Assembly: GCF_018070565.1 (NCBI RefSeq)
Contig: NZ_JAGPXL010000026.1
Span: 1-64,000 of the forward strand
DNA from: Streptomyces sp. B93
GTDB taxonomy: Bacteria; Actinomycetota; Actinomycetes; Streptomycetales; Streptomycetaceae
DNA: 64,000 nt
Reading direction: 5' to 3'
Below, piece after piece: positions 7,892-16,361 of this stretch. The notes beneath the pieces were generated by a model. It saw only the letters and a program-made list of their open reading frames with translations, made no database searches and was not told the DNA's origin. A program made the translations under genes and the position numbers. Every line of letters begins with the position of its first letter. The first letter of the stretch is position 1.

Positions 7892-8167
7892 ATGCACGAA
7901 CCCGTTCCCCAGGAGGCGGTGGCCGAGCCGGAGGCGCCCGCGGCCGGCCCCGCCGCGCCCGCCCCGCTGAACGTGCCCCGCGAGCCCACCGGCGACGCCG
8001 GCGTCGACGCCCAGCTGGCGCGGCTGGCCGATGCCGACCACCTCGCCACGGACGGACACGTCGAGGTGTACGAGGATGTACACCGGGGGCTGCGCGACGC
8101 GCTCACCGCGCTCGACGCCCGCCCGGGACCTCCGGCGCCCCCGTCTTCGTACGGCAGTAGGAGCTGA
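7892..8167 (+). CDS. Small conserved hypothetical protein
   Basis: 91 residues. The N-terminal third is Pro/Ala/Glu-rich and probably disordered; the centre (VDAQLARLADADHLATDGHV, then YEDVHRGLRDAL) is a helical segment. No domain recognised. The gene lies immediately before tlyA (7 bp gap) and is carried in the same operon, which supports it being real, as does the clean leaderless-type -10 (TAGCGT) 6 nt before the ATG. Function unknown. Confidence 0.72.
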   Translation: MHEPVPQEAVAEPEAPAAGPAAPAPLNVPREPTGDAGVDAQLARLADADHLATDGHVEVYEDVHRGLRDALTALDARPGPPAPPSSYGSRS

Positions 8168-8174
8168 ACCGAAC

Positions 8175-8990
8175 GTGGCAGGAGTCGCACGTCGCCGTCT
8201 CGACGCGGAGCTGGTCCGCCGGAAGCTCGCGCGCTCGCGCGAGCACGCCAGCCAGCTGATCGCCGCGGGCCGGGTCAGCGTCGGCAAGACCGTGGCGACC
8301 AAGCCCGCCACGCAGGTGGAGACCGCTGCCGCGATCGTCGTCGCGGCCGACGAGGGCGATCCCGAGTACGTCTCACGGGGCGGGCACAAGCTCGCGGGCG
8401 CGCTGGCCGTCTTCGTGCCGCGCGGACTGGCCGTCGAGGGGCGGCGGGCGCTGGACGCCGGGGCGTCGACCGGGGGCTTCACCGACGTCCTGCTGCGGGC
8501 GGGCGCCGCGCACGTCGTCGCCGTCGACGTCGGATACGGACAACTCGCGTGGACTCTGCGGAGCGATGAACGCGTCACCGTCAAGGACCGTACGAACGTA
8601 CGCGAGTTGACGCTTGAGGCGATCGATGGGGAGCCTGTGGATCTTGTCGTGGGGGATCTTTCCTTCATCCCGCTCGGGCTGGTGCTGCCCGCCCTGGTGC
8701 GGTGTGCGAGGCCGGACGCCGATCTGGTGATGATGGTCAAGCCGCAGTTCGAGGTGGGCAAGGAGCGCCTGGGCAGCGGTGGAGTGGTGCGCAGTCCGCA
8801 GTTGCGGGCCGAGGCCGTGCGCGGGGTCGCCGGGCGGGCCTGGGAGCTGGGGCTCGGCGTGCGGGGCGTGACGGCCAGTCCGCTGCCCGGGCCGTCCGGC
8901 AACGTGGAGTACTTTCTGTGGCTGCGGGCCGGGGCCGACCGACTGGACCCGGCCGACGTCGACCGTGCAGTTGCGGAGGGGCCACGTTGA
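8175..8990 (+). CDS. tlyA: TlyA family rRNA 2'-O-methyltransferase
   Basis: 271 residues. An N-terminal S4 RNA-binding domain (RRRLDAELVRRKLARSREHA) is followed by an FtsJ-like methyltransferase: SAM-binding DAGASTGGFTDVLL (about residue 95), VAVDVGYGQLAW, and the catalytic VGDLSFI region with MMVKPQFE. Characterised TlyA enzymes 2'-O-methylate 16S C1409 and 23S C1920 (E. coli numbering), which makes ribosomes sensitive to capreomycin and viomycin. GTG 8175 is the chosen start, in keeping with the family N-terminus. The stop overlaps the nadK start by 4 nt. Confidence 0.95.
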   Translation: MAGVARRRLDAELVRRKLARSREHASQLIAAGRVSVGKTVATKPATQVETAAAIVVAADEGDPEYVSRGGHKLAGALAVFVPRGLAVEGRRALDAGASTGGFTDVLLRAGAAHVVAVDVGYGQLAWTLRSDERVTVKDRTNVRELTLEAIDGEPVDLVVGDLSFIPLGLVLPALVRCARPDADLVMMVKPQFEVGKERLGSGGVVRSPQLRAEAVRGVAGRAWELGLGVRGVTASPLPGPSGNVEYFLWLRAGADRLDPADVDRAVAEGPR

Positions 8991-9892
8991 CACCGAACAG
9001 CGTTCGTACTGTTTTCCTCCTTGCCCACACCGGCCGCCCGGCCGCCATCCGCAGCGCCGAGCTGGTGGTGAAGGGGTTGCTGCGGTCCGGGATCGGCGTG
9101 CGGGTACTGGAGGCCGAGGCGGCCGACCTGCCGCTGCCGGACAGCGTGCAGCTCGTCAAGGAGGCCACCCCGCAGTGCCTCGACGGGTGCGAGCTGCTGA
9201 TCGTCCTCGGCGGTGACGGCACCCTGCTGCGCGGCGCGGAGTTCGCGCGGGCGTCCGGGGTGCCGATGCTCGGCGTCAACCTCGGGCGGGTCGGGTTCCT
9301 CGCCGAGGCCGAGCGCGACGACCTCGACAAGGTCGTCGACCGGGTGGTCAGCAGGGCGTACGAGGTCGAGGAACGGATGACCGTCGACGTCGTCGTGCAC
9401 AGCAACGGCGACATCGTGCACACCGACTGGGCGCTGAACGAGGCGGCCGTGCAGAAGGTGTCCGCGGAGCGGATGCTGGAGGTCGTCCTCGAGATCGACG
9501 GGCGGCCGGTGACCGGGTTCGGGTGCGACGGGATCGTGTGCGCCACGCCGACCGGTTCGACGGCGTACGCGTTCTCCGCGGGCGGGCCGGTGGTGTGGCC
9601 GGAGGTGGAGGCGCTGCTGATGGTGCCGATCAGCGCGCACGCGCTGTTCGCGAAGCCGCTCGTGACCTCGCCGGACTCGGTGCTGGCGGTGGAGATGCTG
9701 CCGCACGTCCCGCCGGGGGTGCTGTGGTGTGACGGGCGGCGGACGGTGGAGTTGCCGCCCGGGGCGCGGGTGGAGGTGCGGCGGGGGGCGGTGCCGGTCC
9801 GGTTGGCGCGGCTGCATCATGCGTCGTTCACCGATCGGTTGGTCGCCAAGTTCGCGTTGCCGGTTTCTGGGTGGCGCGGGGCGCCGCACTAG
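8987..9892 (+). CDS. nadK: NAD kinase
   Basis: 301 residues, ATP/polyphosphate-NAD kinase making NADP+. Diagnostic motifs: VLGGDGTLLRGAEFAR (GGDG catalytic motif), LGVNLGRVGFLAE, NEAAVQK and the nucleotide-binding CATPTGSTAYAFSAGGP. The start is TTG 8987, overlapping the tlyA stop (TTGA), with the strong Shine-Dalgarno GGAGGGG at 8974-8980. It sits in the conserved actinobacterial tlyA-nadK-recN order. Confidence 0.96.
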   Translation: MTPNSVRTVFLLAHTGRPAAIRSAELVVKGLLRSGIGVRVLEAEAADLPLPDSVQLVKEATPQCLDGCELLIVLGGDGTLLRGAEFARASGVPMLGVNLGRVGFLAEAERDDLDKVVDRVVSRAYEVEERMTVDVVVHSNGDIVHTDWALNEAAVQKVSAERMLEVVLEIDGRPVTGFGCDGIVCATPTGSTAYAFSAGGPVVWPEVEALLMVPISAHALFAKPLVTSPDSVLAVEMLPHVPPGVLWCDGRRTVELPPGARVEVRRGAVPVRLARLHHASFTDRLVAKFALPVSGWRGAPH

Positions 9893-9935
9893 CCATCTGT
9901 GGGGGGCGGTTCGGTGATTCGGCGGGTGCGGGTGC

Positions 9936-9976
9936 GTGGTGGCTTGTCGCGCAGTTCCCCGCGCCCCTTCAGGTCG
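9936..9976. repeat. Dispersed Streptomyces intergenic repeat
   Basis: The nadK-recN gap contains TCGCGCAGTTCCCCGCGCC (from 9949) within a GTGGCTTGTCGCGCAGTTCC context. From knowledge of Streptomyces genomes this is one of the most abundant dispersed intergenic sequences, found at hundreds of sites. It has no coding potential here and its role is unknown; it may form a weak GC hairpin. Confidence 0.7.
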
Positions 9977-10040
9977 GTCCACTCGCCCGGGTGACAGGGC
10001 GCCTCGCACTGGGGCCGCTGGACCTCGTAAGGTCGTGTCC

Positions 10041-11777
10041 GTGCTTGAGGAGATGCGGATACGGTCGCTCGGTGTCATCGATGACGCGGTCGTCGAGCTG
10101 TCGCCGGGGTTCACCGCCGTCACGGGCGAGACCGGTGCGGGCAAGACCATGGTGGTCACCAGCCTGGGATTGCTGCTCGGTGGCCGGGCGGACGCGGCGC
10201 TGGTGCGGATCGGCGCCAAGAACGCCGTCGTCGAGGGGCGCGTCGCCGTGCCCGAGGACGGGGCGGCCGCCGTGCGCGCCGAGGAGGCCGGGGCCGAGCT
10301 GGACGAGGGGACCCTGCTCATCAGCCGTACCGTTTCCGCCGAGGGGCGGTCGCGGGCGCACCTGGGCGGGCGCAGTGTGCCCGTGGGGGTCCTGGCGGAG
10401 CTGGCCGACGAGCTGGTGGCCGTGCACGGGCAGACCGACCAGCAGGGGCTGCTGAAGCTGTCCCGGCAGCGGCAGGCGCTCGACCGGTACGCGGGGTACG
10501 CCGTCGCCGTACCGCTCGGGAAGTACACGGAGGCGTACCGGCGGCTGCGGGCGGTCACCGCCGAGCTGGCGGAGATCACCACACGCGCGCGTGAGCGGGC
10601 CCAGGAGGCCGACATGCTGCGCTACGGCCTCGACGAGATCGCCGCCGTCGAACCGCGTGCCGGTGAGGACGCCGAGCTGGCGGAGGAGGCCGAGCGGCTC
10701 GGGCACGCGGAGGCGCTGGCGTCCGCCGCGACGGCCGCGCACGCCGCTCTCGCGGGCAACCCCGAGGACCCCGAGGGCGTGGACGCCTCCACGCTCGTCG
10801 CGGGCGCGCACCGGGCGCTGGAGGCCGTACGGTCCCATGACCCGGCGCTGGCCGCGCTGGCCGACCGGATCGGGGAGATCGGCATCCTGCTGGGCGATGT
10901 CGCCGGGGAGCTGGCGGGGTACGCCGACGACCTGGACGCCGATCCGCTGCGGCTCGCGGCGGTGGAGGAGCGGCGGGCGGCGCTGACGGCGCTGACCCGG
11001 AAGTACGGCGAGAACGTCGACACCGCCGCCGTGCTCGCGTGGGCGGAGCGGGGTGCCGCGCGGCTGACCGAGCTGGACGGCGACGACGAGCGGATCGGGG
11101 AGCTGACCGCCGAGCGGGACGCGCTGCGGGCCGAGCTGGGGGGTCTCGCGCAGGCGCTGACCGACGCCCGGACGGAGGCCGCCGAGCGGTTCGCCGCCGC
11201 CGTGACCGCCGAGCTGGCCTCGCTGGCGATGCCGCACGCGCGCGTGTCCTTCGACATCCGCCAGACCGAGGACCCCGAGGGTGTCGAGGTCGGCGGCCGT
11301 ACGGTGGCCTACGGGCCGTCGGGCGTGGACGAGGTGGAGCTGCTGCTCGCGCCGCACCCGGGGGCGCCGCCGCGGCCGATCGCCAAGGGGGCGTCCGGGG
11401 GTGAGCTGTCGCGCGTGATGCTGGCCGTCGAGGTGGTGTTCGCGGGCACGGACCCCGTGCCGACGTACCTCTTCGACGAGGTGGACGCGGGCGTCGGCGG
11501 CAAGGCGGCGGTGGAGATCGGACGGCGGCTGGCGCGGCTGGCGAAGTCGGCGCAGGTCGTGGTGGTGACGCATCTGCCGCAGGTGGCCGCGTTCGCGGAC
11601 CGGCAGCTGCTGGTGGAGAAGACCAACGACGGGTCGGTGACCCGGTCCGGTGTGAAGGTGCTGGAGGGCGAGGAGCGGATCCGGGAGCTGTCGCGGATGC
11701 TGGCCGGGCAGGAGGACTCCGAGACGGCCCGGGCGCACGCGGAGGAGCTGCTGGCGACGGCGCGGGGCGAGGTGTAG
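10041..11777 (+). CDS. recN: DNA repair protein RecN
   Basis: 578 residues, SMC-like ATPase acting in double-strand-break repair. Walker A GETGAGKT (about residues 33-40) is in the N-terminal half; the central coiled-coil is Glu/Arg/Ala-rich; the C-terminal half has the signature GASGGELSRVMLA and Walker B YLFDEVDAGVGGKAA with VVVTHLPQVAAFAD. GTG 10041 is preferred (N-terminus MLEEMRIRSLG, as in other actinomycete RecN); the ATG at 10053 has GAGGAG too close to serve it. No LexA box was seen upstream. Confidence 0.95.
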   Translation: MLEEMRIRSLGVIDDAVVELSPGFTAVTGETGAGKTMVVTSLGLLLGGRADAALVRIGAKNAVVEGRVAVPEDGAAAVRAEEAGAELDEGTLLISRTVSAEGRSRAHLGGRSVPVGVLAELADELVAVHGQTDQQGLLKLSRQRQALDRYAGYAVAVPLGKYTEAYRRLRAVTAELAEITTRARERAQEADMLRYGLDEIAAVEPRAGEDAELAEEAERLGHAEALASAATAAHAALAGNPEDPEGVDASTLVAGAHRALEAVRSHDPALAALADRIGEIGILLGDVAGELAGYADDLDADPLRLAAVEERRAALTALTRKYGENVDTAAVLAWAERGAARLTELDGDDERIGELTAERDALRAELGGLAQALTDARTEAAERFAAAVTAELASLAMPHARVSFDIRQTEDPEGVEVGGRTVAYGPSGVDEVELLLAPHPGAPPRPIAKGASGGELSRVMLAVEVVFAGTDPVPTYLFDEVDAGVGGKAAVEIGRRLARLAKSAQVVVVTHLPQVAAFADRQLLVEKTNDGSVTRSGVKVLEGEERIRELSRMLAGQEDSETARAHAEELLATARGEV

Positions 11778-11990
11778 GGGCGGCGGTTCGGCGGCGGTTC
11801 GGCGGCGGTTCGTACAAAAGTGCCCCGCTCTCACCCTTGTGGGTGACCCGACTCGGTGGTTGACCGCGGTCGGTGACCCCGGCGTTGCCGTCAGGGGCGG
11901 ATGGCCTGGCATCCTTGGCGGGGTGCGCGGGGGAAACGCGCGGTGCAGTGCGGCCGCCCGTTCCTTCTGTACGTTTCTTCGTGACCGCCG

Positions 11991-12065
11991 GTCGCCGAAC
12001 CAACCGCCGGTGGGTCGCCGAACCAACCGCCCGTGCCGAACCAACCGCCCGTCGCCGAACCAGGA
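11991..12065 (+). repeat. Short tandem repeats before glycosyltransferase gene
   Basis: About four imperfect copies of GTCGCCGAACCAACCGCC with GT/GTGG junctions, running into the ribosome-binding site of the next gene. A second, unrelated short tandem array (three copies of CGGCGGTTCGG) follows the recN stop at 11779-11812. Together they fill much of the 299-bp recN-glycosyltransferase gap, which otherwise holds only a small CACCC/GGGTG hairpin (11831-11844). Confidence 0.75.
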
Positions 12066-12076
12066 GCCCCGGCCGC

Positions 12077-13213
12077 GTGAGCCTCGTGACCAGCCACTCA
12101 CCGCACGGCCAGCCGTCCTTGCGCACCGTGCAGGTGCTGGGCGGAGGCAGCGTCGCCAGCAGCGCGCACGTGCGTTCGCTGACGGCGGGGCTGGTGGCGC
12201 GGGGCGTGCGGGTCACGGTGTGCGCCCCCGTCGAGGCCGAACGCGCCTACGACTTCACGGGCGTCGGCGCCGACCACGTGCACGTCCCGCGCAGCAGCGA
12301 CCCGGCGTCCGTCGCGGCGCTGCGGGCGGCCTGCACCGACGCCGACCTGGTGCACGCGCACGGGCTGCACGCCTCCTTCCGTACCGCCCTGGCGCTCGGC
12401 GGACGGCGCACCCCGCTCGTCGTCACCTGGCACAACCGGGCGCACGCGGAGGGCGCGCGGGCCCATCTGCTGCGGATGCTGGAGCGGCGGGCGGTCCGGG
12501 CGGCCACCCTGGTGCTCGGGACCACCTCGGACCTGGTCGACCGGGCCCGCCGCAGCGGGGCACGCGACGCACGGCTCGCGGCGGTCGCCCTGCCCGGCCG
12601 CCGCCCGGCCCCCGACCCGGAGGACCCCGACCGGCTGCCGCCCAAGATCCTCGCCGAACTCGGCGCCCTCGGCCGCCCGTTGCTGCTCGCCGTCGGCTCC
12701 CTCGACCGGCACCGGGGCTACGACACCCTGCTGGACGCTTCCCGCGCCTGGCACCGCCTGGAGCCCGCGCCGCTGGTGCTGATCGCGGGGGAGGGGCCGC
12801 TGCGGGCGGAGTTGCAGCGCCGGATCGACGCCGAGGAACTGCCGGTCCGGCTGCTCGGCCGCCGGGACGACGTTGGCGAGCTGCTCTCGGTCGCCGATCT
12901 GGCGCTGCTGACGAGCCGGTGGGAGTCGCGCTCCGTGCTCGTGCAGGAGGCCCTGCACGCGCGCGTGCCGCTCGTCGCGACCCGGGTCGGCGGGGTGCCC
13001 GAACTCGTCGGCGACGCCGCCGAGCTGATCCCCTACGGCGACCCGTACACGCTCGCCGACACAGTCGTACGGCTGCTCGGTGATCCGGCGCGGCGGGAGG
13101 AGCTGGCCGAGAAGGGCGTCCGGCAGGCCGCCAGTTGGCCGACCGAGGACGAGACGGTCGCCCAGGTCCTCAGCGTCTACGACGAGTTGACGCAGCCTCG
13201 GCCGCTGAGCTGA
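12077..13213 (+). CDS. Glycosyltransferase, GT4 family
   Basis: 378 residues from GTG 12077 (GGAG 10 nt upstream). N-terminal Rossmann half: VQVLGGGSVASSAHVRSL; C-terminal nucleotide-sugar half with LLAVGSLDRHRGYDTLL, VLIAGEGPLR, LLGRRDDVGELL and the GT4 signature region with ESRSVLVQEALHARVPLVAT followed by VGGVPELVG. This is a retaining GT-B enzyme of the 4-family; donor and acceptor are unknown. It ends 7 bp from the convergent PucR gene. An open frame extends upstream to 11873, but that part is repeat DNA and lacks a start with a ribosome-binding site. Confidence 0.88.
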   Translation: MSLVTSHSPHGQPSLRTVQVLGGGSVASSAHVRSLTAGLVARGVRVTVCAPVEAERAYDFTGVGADHVHVPRSSDPASVAALRAACTDADLVHAHGLHASFRTALALGGRRTPLVVTWHNRAHAEGARAHLLRMLERRAVRAATLVLGTTSDLVDRARRSGARDARLAAVALPGRRPAPDPEDPDRLPPKILAELGALGRPLLLAVGSLDRHRGYDTLLDASRAWHRLEPAPLVLIAGEGPLRAELQRRIDAEELPVRLLGRRDDVGELLSVADLALLTSRWESRSVLVQEALHARVPLVATRVGGVPELVGDAAELIPYGDPYTLADTVVRLLGDPARREELAEKGVRQAASWPTEDETVAQVLSVYDELTQPRPLS

Positions 13214-13220
13214 CGGCCCC

Positions 13221-14873
13221 TCACGCGTTCGGGTCCACATGGCGGCGGGCCCGCAGCGCCAGGCTCAGGGTGAGGACCGTCTGCGGGTCGTCGAGGTCGG
13301 TGCCCAGCAGCTCGCCGATGCGGGCCAGGCGGTTGTAGAGCGTCTGCCGGTTCAGGTGCAGCTCGCGGGCCGTCTCCGCCTTGCGGCCCGCATGGGCGAG
13401 GTAGGTCTCCAGGGTCGGCAGCAGCGGGGGCCGGGAGCGGCGGTCGTGGTCGCGCAGCGGGCCGACGGCACGGTCGACGAAGGCCGCGAGGTCGGGGTGG
13501 TCGCGCAGCCGCCACAGCAGCAGGTCGATGTCGAGGCGGCGGGCGTCGTACCAGGGCCGGTCCGGGAGCCCCTGGGCGGCGGTGGCGGTCTCCGCGGCGT
13601 GCCGCAGCCCCGCCGAGGCCGCCGCCCAGCCGCCGACCGGGCCGACGACCACGACCGGGGGCCGGGCACCGGGCCGCTGCACCCCGGCCCGCTCCACCCC
13701 GGCCCGCAGCGCCGTGGCCACCCGGTCGGCGACCGCCGCGCGCTCCGCTTCCGAGCGCACCGCGAGCAGCAGCGGGACCCGGCCCTCGACCGGCCGTACG
13801 CCCAGCAGGACCGGTACGCCCACCGAGGCCAGCTCCTCCGCGACGGCCCGCGCGAGCACGGCCCAGCCGCCGCCGGGCGACAGCGCCTCGCCGAGCCGCA
13901 TCACCATGGGCAGCAGCGGGCTGTCCCCGGGTTTGAAGCCGAGCACGCGGGCCTGCGCGGGCGCGTCCCCCGCGCTGATACGGCCCTCGGCGAGGTCGGT
14001 GAGGAAGTCGCCGCGGCCCCGCGCGGCCAGCTCCTCCTCCTGGCGGGCCTGCATCAGCACCACCGCCAGGACGCCCGCGGCCCGCTCGGCGGCGATGCGG
14101 TGCACCGGCGCCAGCGGCGCGCGCACCGGCAGCAGCACCAGCCGGGCCCGCACCGAGCCCGCCCCCGGGCCGCCGCCGGGCACGTCCACCAGCACCGACC
14201 CGGCGGGCGGCGGGGCGTCCTTGTGCGGGCCCCGCAGCCCCTCCCACACCTGGAGCGGATCGGCTCCCTCGGGCCCGGCACCGGCGGCGTACAGGAGCTG
14301 GCCGTCGGCGGTCTCCAGGAACACCGGGTTGTCGCCGAAGCCGGCCAGGATGCCGAGGACCTGCGGGATCCCGCCGCCGCCGAGCAGCGCCTCGGTGCAG
14401 CGGCGGTGCACCTCCTCCGCGCGCTGCAACAGGGCGTAGTGGCCGTTGACGATCTCGGTGTGGATCTCCTCGGTGACCGTCACGAACGGCACCTCGCGGT
14501 GGAGTTGGACCAGCGGCAGCCCGGCCGCGCGCGCCGTCTCCACCAGGGTGGCGGGCAACCGGCTGAAACGCGGGCCCAGTTCGACGACGAGGGCCGCGAT
14601 GCCGCGCTCGGCCAGGGTGCGCACGAACGCCCGCTGGTCGGCGGGGCGGGTGCCGAGGCCGTAGCCGGTGGTCAGCAGCAGTTCGCCGCCCTTGAGCAGT
14701 GAGGCGATGTTCGGGACCTCGCCCGCGTGCACCCAGCGCACGGTCCGGTGCAGCCGTTCGGCGCCCGCGACGACCTCGGGGAGCCCGCTGCGCAGGCCGG
14801 GCAGCTCCAGCGCCCGCTGCACGGTGATCCCGGCGTCGTGCCCACCCTGACTGTGGTCCGTACGGCTGTCCAT
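13221..14873 (-). CDS. PucR family transcriptional regulator
   Basis: 550 residues. N-terminal PucR domain (about residues 16-140, with LRSGLPEVVAG, VRWVHAGE and LLLTTGYGLG), a GGDEF-like central region, and the C-terminal PucR-type helix-turn-helix (about residues 478-540: TLETYLAHAGRKAETARELH, then LNRQTLYNRLARI). Family members control purine catabolism, GABA or proline use. The divergent or adjacent target is not obvious; the FAD oxidoreductase directly upstream on the same strand is a candidate. TAGCGT lies 7 nt before the ATG with no Shine-Dalgarno sequence, so a leaderless mRNA is likely. Confidence 0.93.
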   Translation of the reverse strand: MDSRTDHSQGGHDAGITVQRALELPGLRSGLPEVVAGAERLHRTVRWVHAGEVPNIASLLKGGELLLTTGYGLGTRPADQRAFVRTLAERGIAALVVELGPRFSRLPATLVETARAAGLPLVQLHREVPFVTVTEEIHTEIVNGHYALLQRAEEVHRRCTEALLGGGGIPQVLGILAGFGDNPVFLETADGQLLYAAGAGPEGADPLQVWEGLRGPHKDAPPPAGSVLVDVPGGGPGAGSVRARLVLLPVRAPLAPVHRIAAERAAGVLAVVLMQARQEEELAARGRGDFLTDLAEGRISAGDAPAQARVLGFKPGDSPLLPMVMRLGEALSPGGGWAVLARAVAEELASVGVPVLLGVRPVEGRVPLLLAVRSEAERAAVADRVATALRAGVERAGVQRPGARPPVVVVGPVGGWAAASAGLRHAAETATAAQGLPDRPWYDARRLDIDLLLWRLRDHPDLAAFVDRAVGPLRDHDRRSRPPLLPTLETYLAHAGRKAETARELHLNRQTLYNRLARIGELLGTDLDDPQTVLTLSLALRARRHVDPNA

Positions 14874-14886
14874 GCGGTGGACGCTA
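14874..14886 (-). promoter_or_regulatory. -10 element of a probable leaderless promoter (PucR gene)
   Basis: On the - strand TAGCGT (14886-14881) is followed by 7 nt (CCACCGC) and ATG 14873. It is the same hexamer and spacing seen before the genes at 7892, 39773 and 48492. Confidence 0.55.
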
Positions 14887-14908
14887 CCCGCGCGCAGGTC
14901 AGGGCGTG

Positions 14909-16291
14909 CTAGGCGGGGCGGACGTTGTGGTTGAAGCGGAACACGTTGTCCGGGTCGTACCGGCGTTTGAGGGCCGCCAGCCGGGCGGTGTTCTCCGCGC
15001 CCAGGCCCGCCGTGACGCGGTCGGTGCCCTCGTCGCCGATGAAGTTGAGGTAGACCGCGCCGGTGGACCAGGGGCGGACGTCGGCGCGGACGTCACGGAC
15101 CCAGCGCACGCAGCGCTCGTCGTCGGCGGGGTTTTCCCAGATGCCGAAGGGGTGGACCGACCAGGGGGCGTCCCGGTAGGGGATGGGATAGTCGGCCGGG
15201 CCGTCGGCGATCGCGCCGCCCTGCGGGAAGAGCACGTGCTGGGTGCCGGTGGGGACGGGCAGGGTGTCGGCGCGGGCGCAGAAGACGTCCACGAGGTCGT
15301 CGGGGAGGCCCGTGAGGTACTCGGCGGACCAGTAGTTCCGCAGGCCGGGCGGGTCGTCGAGCATGCACTGGACGTCGGCGTACGGCATCGCGCCGACGAT
15401 CTCCGCCTCGTGCGGCAGCGCCAGCAGCGGTTCGGCGACCTTGCGCATGTCCTGCTCGCCGCCCGCGTAGGTGAGCAGCGCGGCGCAGACCGGTTCGCCG
15501 ACGAGGTGCGGGGGTACGAACTCCTCCGGCGGGCCGGTGACGTAGAGGACGGCCCCGCCCGCCTCGGTGGGGCCGTGGGTGATGACGTCCCGGTAGGTGC
15601 GGACCACCTCCGGACCGAACTCCGGCAGGCAGAGCACCATGGCGATGGCGAACTCGGGCAGTTCGTACAGCTTGAGCGTCAGCGCGGTGGCGATGCCGAA
15701 GTTGCCGCCGCCGCCGTGCAGCGCCCAGAACAGGTCGGGGTTCTCGTCGGCGTTGGCGTGGGTGCGGGCGCCGTCGGCGGTGACGAGTTCGACGCCGAGG
15801 AGGTTGTCCGCGGCGAGGCCGCACCAGCGGTCCAGCCAGCCCGTGCCGCCGCCCAGGACGAAGCCGCCGACGCCGGTGGTCGACGCCCGGCCGCCGGTGG
15901 TCGCCAGGCCGTGGGGTTGGGTGGCGCGGTCCAGGTGGCTCATGGTGGCGCCGCCCTCGACCCGTACCGCCTCCGCGCCGGGGTGGACGGTCACGCCGTG
16001 CATCCGGCGCAGGTCGATGACGAGCCCGGCGTCGTTCAGCGCCATCCCGGCCACGCTGTGCCCGCCGCCGCGCACCGCGATGTTCAGGTCGAGGTCCCGC
16101 CCGAACCGCACCGCCCGCACCACGTCGGCCTCGTCGGCGCACTGGGCGATCACGGCGGGCCGCCGGTCGATCATGGCGTTGAAGACGGTCCGGGCGTCGT
16201 CGTAGCCCTCGTCCCCCGGGGCGAACACCGCGCCGCTGAGATCCTCGCGCAGCGCGGTCAGGGCCGCGCCCGCCTTCGAGAGGGAAGCCAT
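14909..16291 (-). CDS. FAD-linked oxidoreductase, berberine-bridge-enzyme type
   Basis: 460 residues. PCMH-type FAD-binding domain with VRGGGHSVAGMALNDAG, whose His is the usual 8-alpha covalent FAD attachment site; GGGTGWLDRW and GGGNFGIATALTLKLYEL; and a C-terminal BBE motif (YDPDNVFRFNHNV). No twin-arginine or Sec signal, so probably cytoplasmic. Such oxidases act on sugars, alcohols or secondary metabolites; the substrate is unknown. The ribosome-binding site (AAGGGGG) lies directly before the ATG, just downstream of the terminator hairpin of the upstream GH15 gene. Confidence 0.9.
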   Translation of the reverse strand: MASLSKAGAALTALREDLSGAVFAPGDEGYDDARTVFNAMIDRRPAVIAQCADEADVVRAVRFGRDLDLNIAVRGGGHSVAGMALNDAGLVIDLRRMHGVTVHPGAEAVRVEGGATMSHLDRATQPHGLATTGGRASTTGVGGFVLGGGTGWLDRWCGLAADNLLGVELVTADGARTHANADENPDLFWALHGGGGNFGIATALTLKLYELPEFAIAMVLCLPEFGPEVVRTYRDVITHGPTEAGGAVLYVTGPPEEFVPPHLVGEPVCAALLTYAGGEQDMRKVAEPLLALPHEAEIVGAMPYADVQCMLDDPPGLRNYWSAEYLTGLPDDLVDVFCARADTLPVPTGTQHVLFPQGGAIADGPADYPIPYRDAPWSVHPFGIWENPADDERCVRWVRDVRADVRPWSTGAVYLNFIGDEGTDRVTAGLGAENTARLAALKRRYDPDNVFRFNHNVRPA

Positions 16292-16307
16292 GGCCGCCCC
16301 CTTCCCG

Positions 16308-16331
16308 GGAAGGAGTTTCGAGTCTCCTTCC
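16308..16331 (-). terminator. Hairpin between GH15 and FAD oxidoreductase genes
   Basis: GGAAGGAG (16308-16315) and CTCCTTCC (16324-16331) form a perfect 8-bp stem with an 8-nt loop, enclosed by flanking GGCCGCCCC / GGGGCGGCC arms. It lies in the 70-bp gap between two - strand genes and probably terminates the GH15 transcript. Confidence 0.55.
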
Positions 16332-16361
16332 AGGCTAGGCAGGGGCGGCCCGGCCTGCGCG

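Noticed and set aside
7850-10615. Very long reverse-strand open frame across tlyA, nadK and recN
   Set aside because: Antisense shadow caused by high GC; only its last 115 codons (7502-7849) are a real protein.
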